A stretch of 64,000 nucleotides of DNA from Solea solea (taxonomy: Eukaryota > Chordata > Actinopteri > Pleuronectiformes > Soleidae): the NCBI RefSeq assembly GCF_958295425.1, contig NC_081141.1, positions 22,122,884 to 22,186,883 of the forward strand. Reading direction: 5' to 3'. Positions 19,257 through 31,125 of the stretch are shown here, piece by piece. A program made the translations under genes and the position numbers. Below the pieces are notes generated by a model. It made no database searches. It was not told the DNA's origin and saw only the letters and a list, made by a program, of their open reading frames with translations. How positions within the stretch are numbered: the stretch's first letter is position 1; every line of letters begins with the position of its first letter.

Positions 19257-20702
19257 CCTAACTCCTCACTTTAAAAAAAAATAAAAGTCCCAGTCTTAGT
19301 CTCAGGCTCTAATACATCAGATTAAAAGAAGGCTGAAATGTTCTGAGACCATTTGGCTCCCGTGTGCCCAGGTCTTCAGATGTATTGTTTAAAATGTGAT
19401 GACCCCCATGCACTTATATATACTCAGTGGAGCTACAGTGAATCAGGATCCTTTGATTAGGAATGAATAAGAGCCCCCCCCCCCCCAACCCCCGTTAGTG
19501 TAAGATGAAAGTGAGAGCTGCAATAGGTCAAAGTGATGAAAGCACCTTTGGAGCGCAGACTGAAGTGAACCGATCTCTATATTTGGCGTACACATTGTGC
19601 ATCAAAGCTGCACACCCATCCCCCCCCCCCGTTAGTTCATTCACGAGGAATATAATTTACTTGTTTTAATAATGTATGAGAGCATAAATGTGATGCACTG
19701 ACACACATATTTCTGATATTTTTTTACTCACTCTGAACATAAAAACTCATTAGAAACAACGCTTTTGTTTGTTTTCTACATCTCACATAGCAGTAATAGT
19801 TTGTGATTTTCATCATCTTCTACATGAAGGTTGCTGGTGCAGATCCCAGCTGACATAGGACAAAAGGCTGGGTCACACACAGGTCCATCACAAGGACACA
19901 TAGAGACAAACCCACCATTCACTCTCACGTACCTTTGTGAAACTATGGAGTGATTTTTGACTTAATTTTTTAAATATTTAAGGGTGACATATGTAAGAAT
20001 GACTCTTCAGTCTGTAGAATAAGATGTGTATAGATTAAGACAATAATACATCTAAAATAATATTTTGACACACATTTTGTTGTCTTGGGATTTGAAAAGT
20101 GCAGTACAGGCTGTATTGCGATTTTGATAAATGTTAAAGGTCACTCTTGTACATCTCCTTTAAACGGTTGATTTTTGTCCGGAAAAAAATGTTAAAATCC
20201 AAATTTTGTCTTGTTGAATTTCTATTTGTGTTTATATGAGTGAATCATAACCATTAGTTCATGGAGAAGGTGCGTACTCCACAAATAGACATGAACAATT
20301 GTGAGTAAAAAAAAAAGAAAAAGCACACCCACACATGCTGGGCCGTTAAATTGCTTTCTTGTCAGCGTTAAGCTTCGGGAGGGAGAATGCCAAATTGAGG
20401 CAGGAATTGGAGAAGCTTAAGTAAGTCTCCAGCAACAAGCGTGGGCTTTGTTCCTACAGTATCATCGCAGTGCCTTCATCCAGGTGCTGTGTGTTTGGAA
20501 ACATCAAACTTGATTAGATTAGAGCACAGGGGAAGAGATCTACTTACACCACCGGTTCTGCTGCAAGTCTCCTAAACAATAATCTGCTCTCAGGTGCTTG
20601 TACAAGCAGCAGGAAAATGAGGGATTTGAGGGCAGGCTGTGCTTCTGAGGGGAAGCACAGCCTGCTCCCTCCGAGCCCAGCTGATACAGCTCAAGACACA
20701 GG

Positions 20703-20739
<37 letters not shown>

Positions 20740-20905
20740 ATGAACTCTGGTGGAAGGACACTTCTCTTTGGAATTAGTTTTAGACCTTAAGCAATGATTT
20801 ATGGACATTGGGGTTTTCAAGTCTGGATTTTACAGATGTGTTGGGACTATTATGCAGGACATGACTGCACACATTAAAATAAACATAAAAGATTATTAGA
20901 TATTC
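19257..20905. other. Noncoding stretch with C runs and a CA array
   Basis: No gene. C homopolymers occur at about 19475-19487 and 19620-19630. A fragment of the reversed SINE tail lies at about 19840-19935 (CCCAGCTGACATAGGAC, ACATAGAGACAAACC). The array (AC)16 is at 20706-20737. Confidence 0.5.
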
Positions 20906-20907
20906 AC

Positions 20908-21551
20908 CAGAGGTGGAAAGAGTACTAAAATATTCTACTCAAGTAAAAGTATCACTATTCTGATAACATTTTACTTACGTACAAGTAAAAGTACTGGTAT
21001 AAAAATGTACTCAAGTTATCTAATGAGTAAAAAAGTAGCTTGTTTAAATTAAAAGAGTGAAAGTAACTTAGTTACTTTTTTAACAATGTCTCTTGGGTTG
21101 TGCAAACAGGACAAAGGGACACAATTATTATCTCACATTATTATTTTTTATTAAAGGTAATTAAAGTGCTAACAAAATAAAACATGTAGTATTATAATAA
21201 TAATGTATCAGTCAAAATGGGTCAACGGTTCACCTGTCCTCAACATTCACCTGTCCTCATCATTCACCTGTCCTAATCACTCATTTGTCCTCATCATTCA
21301 CCTGTCTTCATAATTCACCTGTCTTCATCATTCACCTGTCCTCATCATTCACCTGTCTTCATCATTCACCTGTCCTCATCATTCACCATTTAATTTAATT
21401 ACTTACTGATTGATGTGATTTAAAACATAGCAAAGTACAGTACTTCCAAAAAAACATACTGAAGTAAAAATAAAATTATACATTTTAAAGTGTAAAGTAT
21501 TCAAAAACCTACTCAATAAGTTACGCTAACTTTCATAACTTTCCACCTCGG
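20908..21551. mobile_element. Nonautonomous hAT-like element with intact target duplication
   Basis: The element is bounded by CAGAGGTGGAAAG and its near-perfect inverse CTTTCCACCTCGG, and flanked by a perfect 8-bp direct repeat ATATTCAC (20900-20907 and 21552-21559), the hAT hallmark. Subterminal ACTCAAGTAAAAGTA words are shared with a large teleost hAT group. No transposase is encoded. A 17-bp tandem repeat occupies 21228-21387. Confidence 0.85.
21228..21387. repeat. 17-bp minisatellite inside the hAT-like element
   Basis: About nine units of ATTCACCTGTCCTCATC with single-base differences. One unit reads ACTCATTTGTCCTCATC. Units are contiguous without spacers, so this is not a CRISPR array. 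Confidence 0.9.
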
Positions 21552-21559
21552 ATATTCAC

Positions 21560-22290
21560 ATATAAAATATGAATTCATACATTCAAGGCCTGTAGCTGAG
21601 CATTAACTCCATTGTTTATTGAATCTGTGTGATGGTAGTTTGTGTTGTGTGTGCACTTTTGCCATTTATATGGGCGTGTTTGTGTCTAAGCACACATTAG
21701 GCGACATATCACTCAACTGTCTCTCCATCCGTGTGCCGCAGGGTGAAGTTTGACCTCAGGGCTTTCTGCCAATGAAACCTCCTGGCAGAGAGGTTTTCAG
21801 TTGCAGGTCGTTTAAGTTTAGGCAAAAACCCCCCCCCCAACATTGTGGTTAGGTTATGGAGAAAAATCAACAACACCGTAAAAACAGCAGCATTGTTGTT
21901 GCTAAGAGTAGGCCTTTAAAGGCCAACTGGTTGAGTTGTGCTGCACCGTCAGGGAGGCAGGATGGTTGTCACTGCACAGGAATAACAAAGGACTGGCAGT
22001 GCAGGTTTGCACTGACACAGAGAAAAAAAACTGTTGGCACCCGGTGTTATTGTTTTAGACTCCTGTTTCAGTGCAACTCCAAGTTCTCTAATTGTGTAGA
22101 TTTGTCGCTCACATTGCATGAGTAACATCATTGGATTGGCTGATGCTTGGAGAGTTGAACATTTCTCAGCTTTTGCTGCACACAATGTTAGCAATAAAGT
22201 GAAGCAATAGACTCACAGTGTAGTTGCTCAAGTGTTTCTAGTGACAAGAAAGCTAATTTGCATGTTTCCCAAAATAAAATTAAAACTTCT
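21560..22290. other. Noncoding stretch, nothing recognised
   Basis: No exon structure or recognised repeat apart from a C run at about 21831-21838. The paired 89- and 81-codon frames on opposite strands near 21856-22194 look like chance. Confidence 0.45.
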
Positions 22291-22580
22291 TCTTTAGAGT
22301 TGTAAATGTAGTTATGATAAATAAGGAGGACCAATGGGGCAGAGTCACATTTGTGAGGCTCTGGTTAAAGGTAAAGAACATGTAAACCATGTAGTTTAGG
22401 TTAAGGTTTGAGTTTGATATTAGATTGTCTGTAGATTTGGGGACAGGCTGTTGAAAACACTCAAAAAGTGTCACTGCCTTTTCATTTCCCCTTGCTTCTA
22501 TGTTTGTAAATGTGATGCATTAGTGCAACAGACCACTTTTCCTCAGTCACAAAAAAATCACACATTAAAAGCAGCATGGG
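22290..22580. repeat. Left copy of a local duplication
   Basis: The segment from GTTTGAGTTTGATATTAGATT through CAAAAAGTGTCACTG, GCTTCTATGTTTGTAAATGTG and GACCACTTTTCCTCAGTCAC recurs at 23846-24050. Its left part, with GAGGACC, GTGAGG and GGTTAAGG words, derives from the GAGGACC/GGTTAGG family. Confidence 0.65.
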
Positions 22581-23845
22581 TTGCCAGACCAGCAGCGCAA
22601 TAACCTACAAAAGGATGAATTGTATGATACTGAATGTTGTCAAAAAACGATACGATACCTATCGCTGAACATTTTCAAGTGGTTATACGGAACTCCTGAA
22701 CCTTTTGCAGTGGGTATATGCTGTATACCTGCGTACCATATAGACTACACCACTGGTATTAAGTTTAAGTTAAGGATTTAAGTTAAGTTAGCATTAGTCT
22801 GTTCAAATAAACAGAAGTCAATGCAGCCTCCTGACTAGAATAGCTGCACAAACCTATGTGTGTGTGTTTGTGTGTGTATGTGTGTGTGTGTGAGTGTGTA
22901 CATGTGCATCCATGTGTGCACATGTGAGTATGAGTGATGTAACACTGGACCCAGCGAGATAATAACATGCCACAGTGATAGAGAACGCTGCTAAATAACA
23001 ACAGTCCTCAGATGATCCCCTCCATCTCACACACACACACACACACACACACACATGCGTAGTTGTTTGTCAGGCCCCTGTAATGGGATCACAGAGGGAT
23101 AGGTCCTGCATCAGTCACAGTACATGTGTACAAATGTGTGCTCAAACACAAAGGTACAACCACCCATACAGACACACTCACATCATCTAAAGAGGCTGAA
23201 CATGGCCGTGTATCACTGGAACAGGAAAAGCTGCTCTTTATCTCAGAGGCTGCCGATGTTCAGGCCATCAGATATCAGCCACGGCTCGTCTGTGTCTGTG
23301 TCTGTGTGTGCACAAGTCTGTGTGTGTGTGTGTGTGCCTGAACGTGCGCATACGTAAGTGTATCTGTGCGTCTATTTTAATAGCATTAACTCCTGCAAGC
23401 GTGAAATGAGACAGTCTCCCACTATCTGCCTTTAAGAGCAAGGCTCAGAGAGCAGAGTGGATGAAATGAGCAGATGGATGATGCAGGCTTCCAGTCAGAT
23501 GAGCTGCCTGTTTGCTCTTATAGAAAATGTGCTGGTCAGGTGAACTCACATTACCCACTACACCATTTTCTTTATTTGCTGTTAACCCTCATGTGTTACA
23601 CTCTTTCGTCTTTTATGTATTGATATTTTTGGCTGTGTTAAAGCACACGACGTCACATTTGCAAAAGGTAAATCATTATCTGGTGGAAAACATGAAAAAA
23701 TACTGCATATTTAGGGTTATTTTTGTTGTTAAACAGTGTGTAAAAACCCTGATATTTAAATGGTTAAATTGCTTTACAAAAAAATACAGTATATTCTGTT
23801 TAATAATAGTTTTATGGAAGGTGGATTTATATAAACTGTGGTTAG
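22581..23845. other. Noncoding stretch with several GT/CA arrays
   Basis: Contains impure TG arrays at about 22857-22893 and 23281-23336 and a CA array at 23030-23054. Open frames across them are poly-Thr/His or Val/Cys artefacts of CA and GT repeats. Confidence 0.5.
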
Positions 23846-24050
23846 GTTAAGGTTAAGGTTAGAGTTTGATATTAGATTGTCAGTAGATTTGAAAACTCTC
23901 AAAAAGTGTCCCTTGCTTCTGTGTTTGTAAGTGTGATGCATTAGTGTGTAAGGACAGTAAAGTGCAAGCGGGCATGTTGTGTCCAAACCACTTTTCTCCA
24001 GTCAAAAAAATATAATAAAAAGTAAAAATTCACACACTCAAAGCAATTTA
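23846..24050. repeat. Right copy of a local duplication
   Basis: It matches 22393-22577 in order: GAGTTTGATATTAGATTGTC, CTCAAAAAGTGTC, CCTTGCTTCTGTGTTTGTAA, GTGATGCATTAGTG, CCACTTTTCTCCAGTC. It carries an insertion of about 30 bp absent from the left copy (AAGGACAGTAAAGTGCAAGC). The sequence after it (24120-24180) also resembles what follows the left copy. Confidence 0.65.
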
Positions 24051-24479
24051 ATTGTGTTTTTAATGAAAACAACAGTCATCTCTACTACTTATTTACAAAA
24101 ACAAACTACATGAGAGCAATTTCTGTCAAAAAAAAGAGTTGATATGTATCGATGCAAATTTTAAGTGGTTAAAACTAACACACAACATGTTTACTGATAA
24201 TCAGTGACATATTTCAGGCTGTATTATCTCTCTGCAAGAAATCTCATTATCTTGTGGTACATGAAGAATACTGACATTTAAATCAAAAATAAAGTATATT
24301 ATGTTTAACAGCTAGTGAGAGTGTAATTTTTTTTAAAGGTTAAAAATACATTTCATATTGCTAAGCGACACCTCTTTCAACTCATTTAAAAATCTGTAGG
24401 CTGCTGGTTTTTATGTCAAGACAGTCTTATTACAACTAGAGTACATTTGAATTTAGTTTACTACAAGGAAGTGATGTGG

Positions 24480-24800
24480 AAGGAGACTCATTTGTGTCCG
24501 AATCCATTCGCCAGTCCAACACAAGCTGCCGTCCTGCGAGTGAAGTGAAACGACACACCCACACTCAAACACACACACACACACACACACACAAACATCG
24601 AGACTGTGCATAACAGCAATCACGCCGCAAAGGATGCTGGGTGATTTGGTTAAAGATGTCAGGAGCGTAAATCAACCCCAATCAGCCGCGCTCGGTCATT
24701 GGTCGGCCCTTCGAACTCCAGCACAACTTCATTGGTCATGCGTCCACCCAGCTGTCTCTGGATGTCTCCCACTGTCCTGCAGTTGCTCACATGCAGGTAA
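24480..24800 (+). promoter_or_regulatory. CCAAT-box-rich, CpG-bearing block ending in a splice-donor match
   Basis: Within a 100-bp stretch there is one CCAATCAG (about 24676) and two ATTGGTC (about 24699 and 24731), the NF-Y motif in both orientations, with CpGs such as CACGCCGCAAAG and CCGCGCTCGG. The block ends with CATGCAG/GTAAGA at 24796/24797, a near-consensus donor. An ATG at 24634 opens 54 codons up to that donor, with no recognised homology. It could be the first exon of an uncharacterised transcript on the + strand, or chance. Confidence 0.3.
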
Positions 24801-26580
24801 GACATTTCAGGTTTTGGTATTATAGGGAAAAAAAGGACATTCTGAATCCTGTAATATATATATATTATTTAAATGACCTTCCTTTTGTGTGCATTGTGAT
24901 TTTTGAAACCCTTTTTGTTTTTTTTTACCTGTACTTTACTATTTATCAACACTAATCTTTCAAAATGGTGAATCGACATTGCATTCACATGTGTTTCCAA
25001 ATGATTTAAATCTAAATAATGGTGACAACATTGTCACAGGTTTGAATCCTGGTTATCTACAACTTGTCTCACCTGAACCACCTGTTGGTGAGTGTGCGTT
25101 GACTGAGGGCCTTTCTGTGTGGACTTCGCCTGCATCACTTTGTGTGTGAGTGAACTCTCGGCTTCCCACAGTCAAAAGACGTGCAGATTAGGATTGAGAT
25201 TAACCAGACACTCTAAACTGAGGTATGAATGTGTGTGTGTGTTGAACTGGTGACCAGTCCAGGGTATAACCCTCCTTTTGCTCTCGCTCAGCTGGGATTG
25301 GCTCCAACTCTCCCTCAGCCTTTAAGAGGATAAAATGGTAGATGGTAAATGAAAGAATAATTGTTAAAAGCATCAGTATTAAACTAAACTATCTTCCCTT
25401 CACTTTCCTGCCTCCAGTTTGTGTCTGCATTTAGATCCTGAGCTCCTTTAACCAACCCAAACTTTCCCCAGTCGTCTGTGCCAAGCGGATAAATGGAAGG
25501 CTGCCAAACTCTTGAAGTGAAATCGGAGGTAAAACAGAAATCATGTGTTTTACATAAACTCCAAGGTCTCCCATAAAGGCAACGGATGCTCGTCTGAAAA
25601 TATTTGACTGAAAAAGTGGAAACAATATCTTGGGTTGTTTTGGCACAGAAGCCAGAAATGAAAAGTGAAATACAAAGCAAGTCTAAAGGCGAGTCGATAC
25701 ACCTGAACTCATAACTGGTTTTTCATAATGCAAGTTCTGATTTATCCCAGGATATGTGTGACAGTAGCCAGAGGCTTCGTGTGCAGGCGAGAAAAAAAAA
25801 ACTGCCTGAGAGTGTCTGCTTGCTGTGGCTTCTCATTTAAAAATGCACAGTACTGAGGGGAAGACAGGCACATAACAGCTATGCTTGTAAAGTGAGACGG
25901 CAGCGAATTTAAGATTAAGCAACGATCCCAAGTTCCCTGAAACTTTAGGTTCAGGAATGAACCCTGGTTCTCTGAAAACATGAGTGAGGTATACTGAAAC
26001 GAATGTTAGAAGAAAACACTTTCAATGCATGTTATTAAAAGTCTGATTTTAGTCTTTTAACATACTAACTATTGGTGTAACTAAGACAATAGTTTAGGGT
26101 TTTCTGAGTGTCACATAAACATATTAGTAAAAATCGTACCATTCTTAGTCGGACTAACATACCTGCATTAGATAATTCAATTCATAGTCTGATTACGCCT
26201 GCATGCAGGACTGGAGTCAGACCCTGGTCTTTGACCCAGAAGAAGAAGTAGACATCGTGTAAACTTCATTACTGTCGAGGCAGTTGAGGGAACTAACTGT
26301 TTGTCTATGGCGTAAATGGTCAACAGGAAACTGAGCTAATAGCTCTACCTTATAGAGAGATACAGCGCCACCTATGGAGGCGTCTCTCAGTACAGCTGTG
26401 TACACAGGACATAGGAAGTGATGTGTTTTATGTCAAGACAGACAAGCGGAAACGGCAACGTTGCGCTAGTAAAGCGAGACGACTGCAAACAGGATGAAGC
26501 ACATAGAGTGGGACTGAAAACACAAAGACGCTGCCCTTAAAAACCGGGTCATTCAGCAGTTATAATGGGAGAAATTGTTC
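24801..26580. other. Noncoding stretch with a SINE fragment
   Basis: A decayed SINE tail lies at about 25160-25345 (CCCACAGTCAAAAGACGTGC, CCAGTCCAGGGTATAACCC, GCTGGGATTGGCTCC). No gene is seen. A CTCF-core-like GCGCCACCTATGG is at about 26365-26377. Confidence 0.5.
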
Positions 26581-26860
26581 TTGGCAGACTCTTGCCTTTG
26601 CAGCTAGAAGACCTGGTTTCCGTGACCCGGTCTGAACGAGGGTCACTCTGCATGGAGTTTGCATGCTCTCCGGTTTCCTCCCACAGTCCAAAAACATGCA
26701 GATTTGGGGATTAGGCAAATTGGACACTCTAAATTGATGCTAGGTGTGAGAGTGAATGGTTGTTTGTCTCTATATGTGTCCCTGTGGCGGACTGGTGGAC
26801 TGTCCAGCGCGTGACCCTGCCTTTCCCCCCTCATGTGGAGGATAAAGCAGTAGAAGATGA
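26581..26860 (+). mobile_element. tRNA-derived SINE, nearly full length
   Basis: The order of words is that of a common teleost SINE: GCAGCTAGAAGACCTGG with a decayed B box, GGAGTTTGCATGCTCTCC, CCTCCCACAGTCCAAAAACA, GTGTGAGAGTGAATGGTTGT, GGACTGTCCAGCGCGTGACC and GGATAAAGCAGTAGAAGATG. A better preserved copy lies at 56213-56550. Reversed tail fragments occur at 33610-33660 and 34834-34905. Confidence 0.75.
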
Positions 26861-28001
26861 CACACAAGCGCTCCCTCAGTCAGGTCTGCGAGCATTTACT
26901 TGACAGAGCCCGTTTTCAGATGAAAGACACAACATACTAAGATCAAACAGAAGCGGGATAATAACATCGACGAGAAAGAAAAATCGCCAAAAGCTATGCA
27001 TCGCAGCTTCAATGCATGGTGGTATAAATATTATTGTCTGTCTTCCTCCTAACATACAAAGTGTCCCCGCCCTGAAAAACCTCACACTCGTCACCCAGCG
27101 TGAACCCAACACTCGACAGCAAAGTGTGTGAAAACGGCGTCAAATAGTGTTTTGAAACTTGGTCGTTTCACCTCAGCTGCAGCGATACAAAAATAAAAAT
27201 CCTCCAAAGTTCAAATAAACTCCACAAACAAACCATGTTAATCTCCTTAATGACGACGCATACATTAATATGTTTCATACTGTAAAACACAGATGGCGGA
27301 AAAGTTTGCTCCTTCACAGTAGTTTTACTTGAGAATATACTTCGGTCTGTGTACTGTGATGGATTGGTACGAGCCCCCCCACCCACACCCACACCCACTT
27401 TCTCTGTCTCTCACACACACACACACACACACACACAGAGATTGTGGCTTTGATTTTCTCGCGTCTGCACTACAGGGTAGTCTGCTCGAAAATCTTCAAA
27501 TAATACCTGGATAAGACTCTTGACACTCGCGCTGCAGCTCCAGCACTAATGATTACTTGTTAAACACACATGCACACACAGGCCTGAGCCCAGACTTAAT
27601 GAATCTGTGAACATTGCACATCTCAGTCTTTTTCATTTGCTCTCTCTTTTCCCCCCTCAGGCAAAGACCTTCATCACACTGCCGACCACTGATTGGCACG
27701 ATACGCAGCATTAATAAACGAAATGAGCACATGTGGCCAATGCAGAGAACTTGCACACGCGCACGCACACACTGGGAGAAATATGTATGACATTGCGGTG
27801 TCTGCCGAGAATGAGAGACGAGAACGGCCGACTGTGGCCGCGTGTTTGCTGCTGTGGACTGGGGGCAGTGGAGGTGATGGACAGCGAAAGAGCATACAAA
27901 TGAACAGCCACCCACGGGGAAAAATCACCCCACCGTGACTGCTCTCTGCACAGGGACAGCACTGTGAGAGACTGTGGTTCTCGGTAAATATCCCTGGTAT
28001 G

Positions 28002-28036
<35 letters not shown>

Positions 28037-28100
28037 CATGCCCAGTGCAGAAACGCTTCAAGGAAACAAATTTGTTGCCTCTTTAGGGCCTGTTCTCGCA
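26861..28100. other. Noncoding stretch with CA/GT arrays
   Basis: CA array at 27411-27436 and GT array at 28004-28034. The stacked 116-121 codon frames around 27553-28061 run through these arrays on opposite strands and in different frames, and have no splice support. No gene seen. Confidence 0.5.
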
Positions 28101-28894
28101 AAAAAAACAAAAACCAGCAGCCTTGTCAGGACCAGTAGTCTCGTGGAAACTGTAAACCTGGTCTTAGGTTTAGGTTAATGGATAAGGCTTTGGTTAGGTC
28201 AGGGATCTGCAACCTTTACTATGAAAAGAGCCATTTAATCTGGAGCTGCAAAGTTTGACCCATAAAATGTCAGTTTTTTTATACAGATATACTCTATACA
28301 AAATAATGATAGTTAACTACAAAAAGAAAACTGTTGACGTTTCATTGCTGTTTATAGCCAACCTTTTATAAAGTGGAGAAAAAAAACTACTTTGAAATAA
28401 AACAGACTTACGGAGACCTAGTCCTTCTATTGAAGTAGATAAAGCAATATTTGGATTTCATGTCGTTCATGCTTAAGAATATACCTGGCATACAGTTTTG
28501 TCGGGTTTAGGTTGGTTTTCAATATCACACTTGACTTGTGTTAAAGTTAAAAAGTTGAAAAGTGAACAGTATAAAACATGTTTAAATGTCTTTGTCTCAA
28601 TGTCCCGGAACTATGTACAGGCGTTTTTCCCTTTCTGGCGACAAGGACGCAGATTTGCCGGGTCCCTGCATTAGCGCGAGTGAAACTACTGTAGTAACCA
28701 CAATTTTTCCGATAGACCAAACGGTCACATGATCACGGTAATGCAAAGAGTTAAAACACCTTAAACTTTATTCAAAGCCACAAGGAGCCACTGCAGAAGG
28801 ACGGAAGAGCCACATGCGGCTCGAGAGCCACAGGTTGCAGACCCCTGGTTTAGGCTGTCCAAATGCACTGTCCTATGAAGAATAGCTATGAAAA

Positions 28895-28930
<36 letters not shown>
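28101..28930 (+). repeat. GAGGACC/GGTTAGG repeat copy split by a hAT-like element
   Basis: Left part: TTGTCAGGACCAGTAGTCTC and AACCTGGTCTTAGGTTTAGG. Right part: GTTTAGGCTGTCCAAATGCA, ending in a (TG)14 array at 28899-28927. The two parts form one normal repeat when 28200-28847 is left out. Confidence 0.7.
28200..28847. mobile_element. Nonautonomous hAT-like element (CAGGGRTCTGCAACC ends)
   Basis: Left end CAGGGATCTGCAACC and right end GGTTGCAGACCCCTG are inverted repeats with one or two mismatches. Subterminal GAGCCA motifs (AAAGAGCCA, GAGAGCCACA) are typical of this hAT end type. Flanks GGTTAGGT and GTTTAGGC agree at 6 of 8 positions, fitting an aged 8-bp duplication. The element is 648 bp with no transposase. 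Confidence 0.75.
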
Positions 28931-28931
<1 letters not shown>

Positions 28932-30295
28932 TGTCCAGGTGGATGTATTCTGGGTCAGGCAGTTTGTCAGAGCTGAGACCAGATCGATGTGCCTCTAATC
29001 TAAAGCACTATGATGTGATTGATTACCTCATATTCTGGAGGCCCGTACGTACAGAGATCTACAGTGTGTGTGATGGACACACACACACACACACACAAAG
29101 AAACACACACTGTGGTCGGTTCACCCAAGCAAAAGAATCGGTTGGGATGAAATAAAATCATAGCAGATTGGTTTTACTGGGCACAAGGAATGGAGCGTCC
29201 ATCCAGCGGGGTCAGAAAAGATGATGAGAGCAGAAAATGTTCATTGATGCCATCATTCATGTGCGAGATGTCAATATGAGCGTGTCTGGAATTAGGTTTT
29301 TTTTTTTATTCGCAGCATCGGCTGTGCTGTACTTTCTTTTTTTTTGTGTCTGTCTCTGAGCGTGCATTAATGTACTGTAAACGTGAGATTGACAGTCGTG
29401 TCTGAGAGGCTGGAGGAGCGTGTTAACTAAAGCCCGTCTCACACTTGAGGATAATTGGCCAGATTTCGGTCCCCCCCGAAACTGTCCCTTCTGACTTGAC
29501 CGGATTTGAGGCTGGTATGAACAGATTATGAAGTCAGAATTTAAAAACTCCTCTAGTGCGGGTCAGATTTTTAGCAGAGCTTCACGCTCCCACAGCGACG
29601 CAGGGCGTTTGAATAATTTCCCATGTTTGAAACGTTAATGACACCTGAAGGCTATGCTGCGGTGAATCTGCTCGTAAATAAATGAAAACGAGAGAGTGAT
29701 GTGTGTATGTAACTACAATTCTGACACGTGTGTGTGTGTGTTCTTGTATTTGGTACCTTTTTAAGAACTTTTCTGACACAAACACTGACCTTGTCAGGAA
29801 AATAGTCCTAATTAGAACCTCATTTTATTTGTGTGGTTAGGTTATGGTTAAGGTTAGGGATAATGGTTTGTTTAGGCTGTTCAAATGAATTAAAGTCCTC
29901 AAAAGGATAGCTGCACAAACCTTTGTGTGTGTGTGTGTATAAATAAACTACATCATCTCCTCATTGACATGCATTGCTTTGTGTCTGCCTGCAGGGCTGC
30001 GTCGCCCGTTCTCTTCTGTGAACCAACATTCTCCTTAAAACAGGGACATCATTTTGGGGGTAAATAGATGATTTTTTTTTTCAGTATCGTGGGTACCTTT
30101 GAAGTACCTTTTTAAAAAATGCACCACCCGACAAACTTTAAACATTCTATGAGCGTTTTCATCTCCCTCACGCCGCCTTGTTCTCATTCCAACGGAATCA
30201 ACCCGCCGGCAGCTCGGCAAAATCATTCAAACCCAAAAATGTCCAAACCACCAAATTACAGAAGACAGCTTTTTTAAAAATAGAGACGTGAGTGA
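28931..30295. other. Noncoding stretch with another GAGGACC/GGTTAGG copy
   Basis: A CA array lies at 29079-29096. A repeat copy at about 29747-29940 runs from TGGTACCTTTTTAAGAACTT through GGTTAAGGTTAGGGATAATG to a GT array at 29924-29938. No gene seen. Confidence 0.5.
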
Positions 30296-30900
30296 AGTAT
30301 ATATATATATATATATATAAAAATAAATTCATAGCGAGAACTTGTTAGAATATTGTCAAGTTCGCTAAAAGAGAATGACATTGATGATTGCGCTGGTACT
30401 TTTTACAAGTTATTTCAAGCAAGCACAGTTGGTCCACCACTGTGCTTCACTCAACTGTAAACATGCAGGTAAATGAGTGTGTCATCTTTAATTTGCTGTC
30501 TTTGTTTACCTCTTTGGTGAGCTGATGTTTCTGTGGTTAAGCTTGGTGATTGGAAATGACAGAAAATAAAAATTGCTTACCTCCCTGGTCCACTGCACTG
30601 ATGTTTTTGTACAATAATGGCCATCAATAGAATAGTTTTTTCAATTCAATATGAGTAGCTACATGACCCTCATCAAGTGAGAGGGGGGGACAGAGCACAG
30701 GGAAAATGACTGCCTTCAATGGAGAGTTTCTCTATTCTATGACACAATAGAGCTTTACCACTGAATTTCTGTCAAGGTAATAGTTTTTAAGTTTATATAA
30801 ATAGTGAACTGTTGGTCTACCGCTGCATTGTTTGGCAAGTTTGTGTCACTTGGGTCACTAAGGCTGAACTACTTCCAAAGTGATGAAATAACACATTCTA
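30296..30900. other. Noncoding stretch, TA array at its left edge
   Basis: (TA)n at 30297-30319. The remainder is unrecognised unique-looking sequence without exon-like open frames. Confidence 0.45.
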
Positions 30901-30908
30901 TCTTACAG

Positions 30909-31125
30909 ACGGAGGAAGAAAAGGAAGACTCTGTGTAAAGGTGAGAGGAAGTGGAGAGTGTATTTTTTTTAAGATATTGCAAAAAAATATGTCTCTGCTG
31001 TGTCTCTGCTAACACTCATGTTTTCAGTGACAGTGGACCCTCACACTGAGTTTCTGCACCAGGGCCCAAGTCAGAGGAGTGCACGGCAAAGTTACCTCAA
31101 TTATTCCTTTAACTTTTCACCATAA
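30909..31125 (+). other. Exon-like pair with consensus splice borders
   Basis: A 32-bp segment (30909-30940) is bordered by TCTATCTTACAG and AAAG/GTGAGA. A second segment begins after CATGTTTTCAG at 31028. Joined, they keep one frame open, starting RRKKRKTLCK and ending at TAA 31123-31125. I recognise no family. No in-phase upstream exon is proven; the block at 24480-24800 is a possible but unsupported partner. No AATAAA lies close behind. It is a weak candidate that could well be chance. Confidence 0.2.

Noticed and set aside
21228..21387. Regular array that superficially resembles a CRISPR
   Set aside because: Units are 17 bp and contiguous without unique spacers. It is a minisatellite within a hAT-like element in a vertebrate genome.
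27553..28061. Three overlapping frames of 116-121 codons on the - strand
   Set aside because: They occupy different frames of the same region and pass through a (CA)n array. No splice signals or homology support them.
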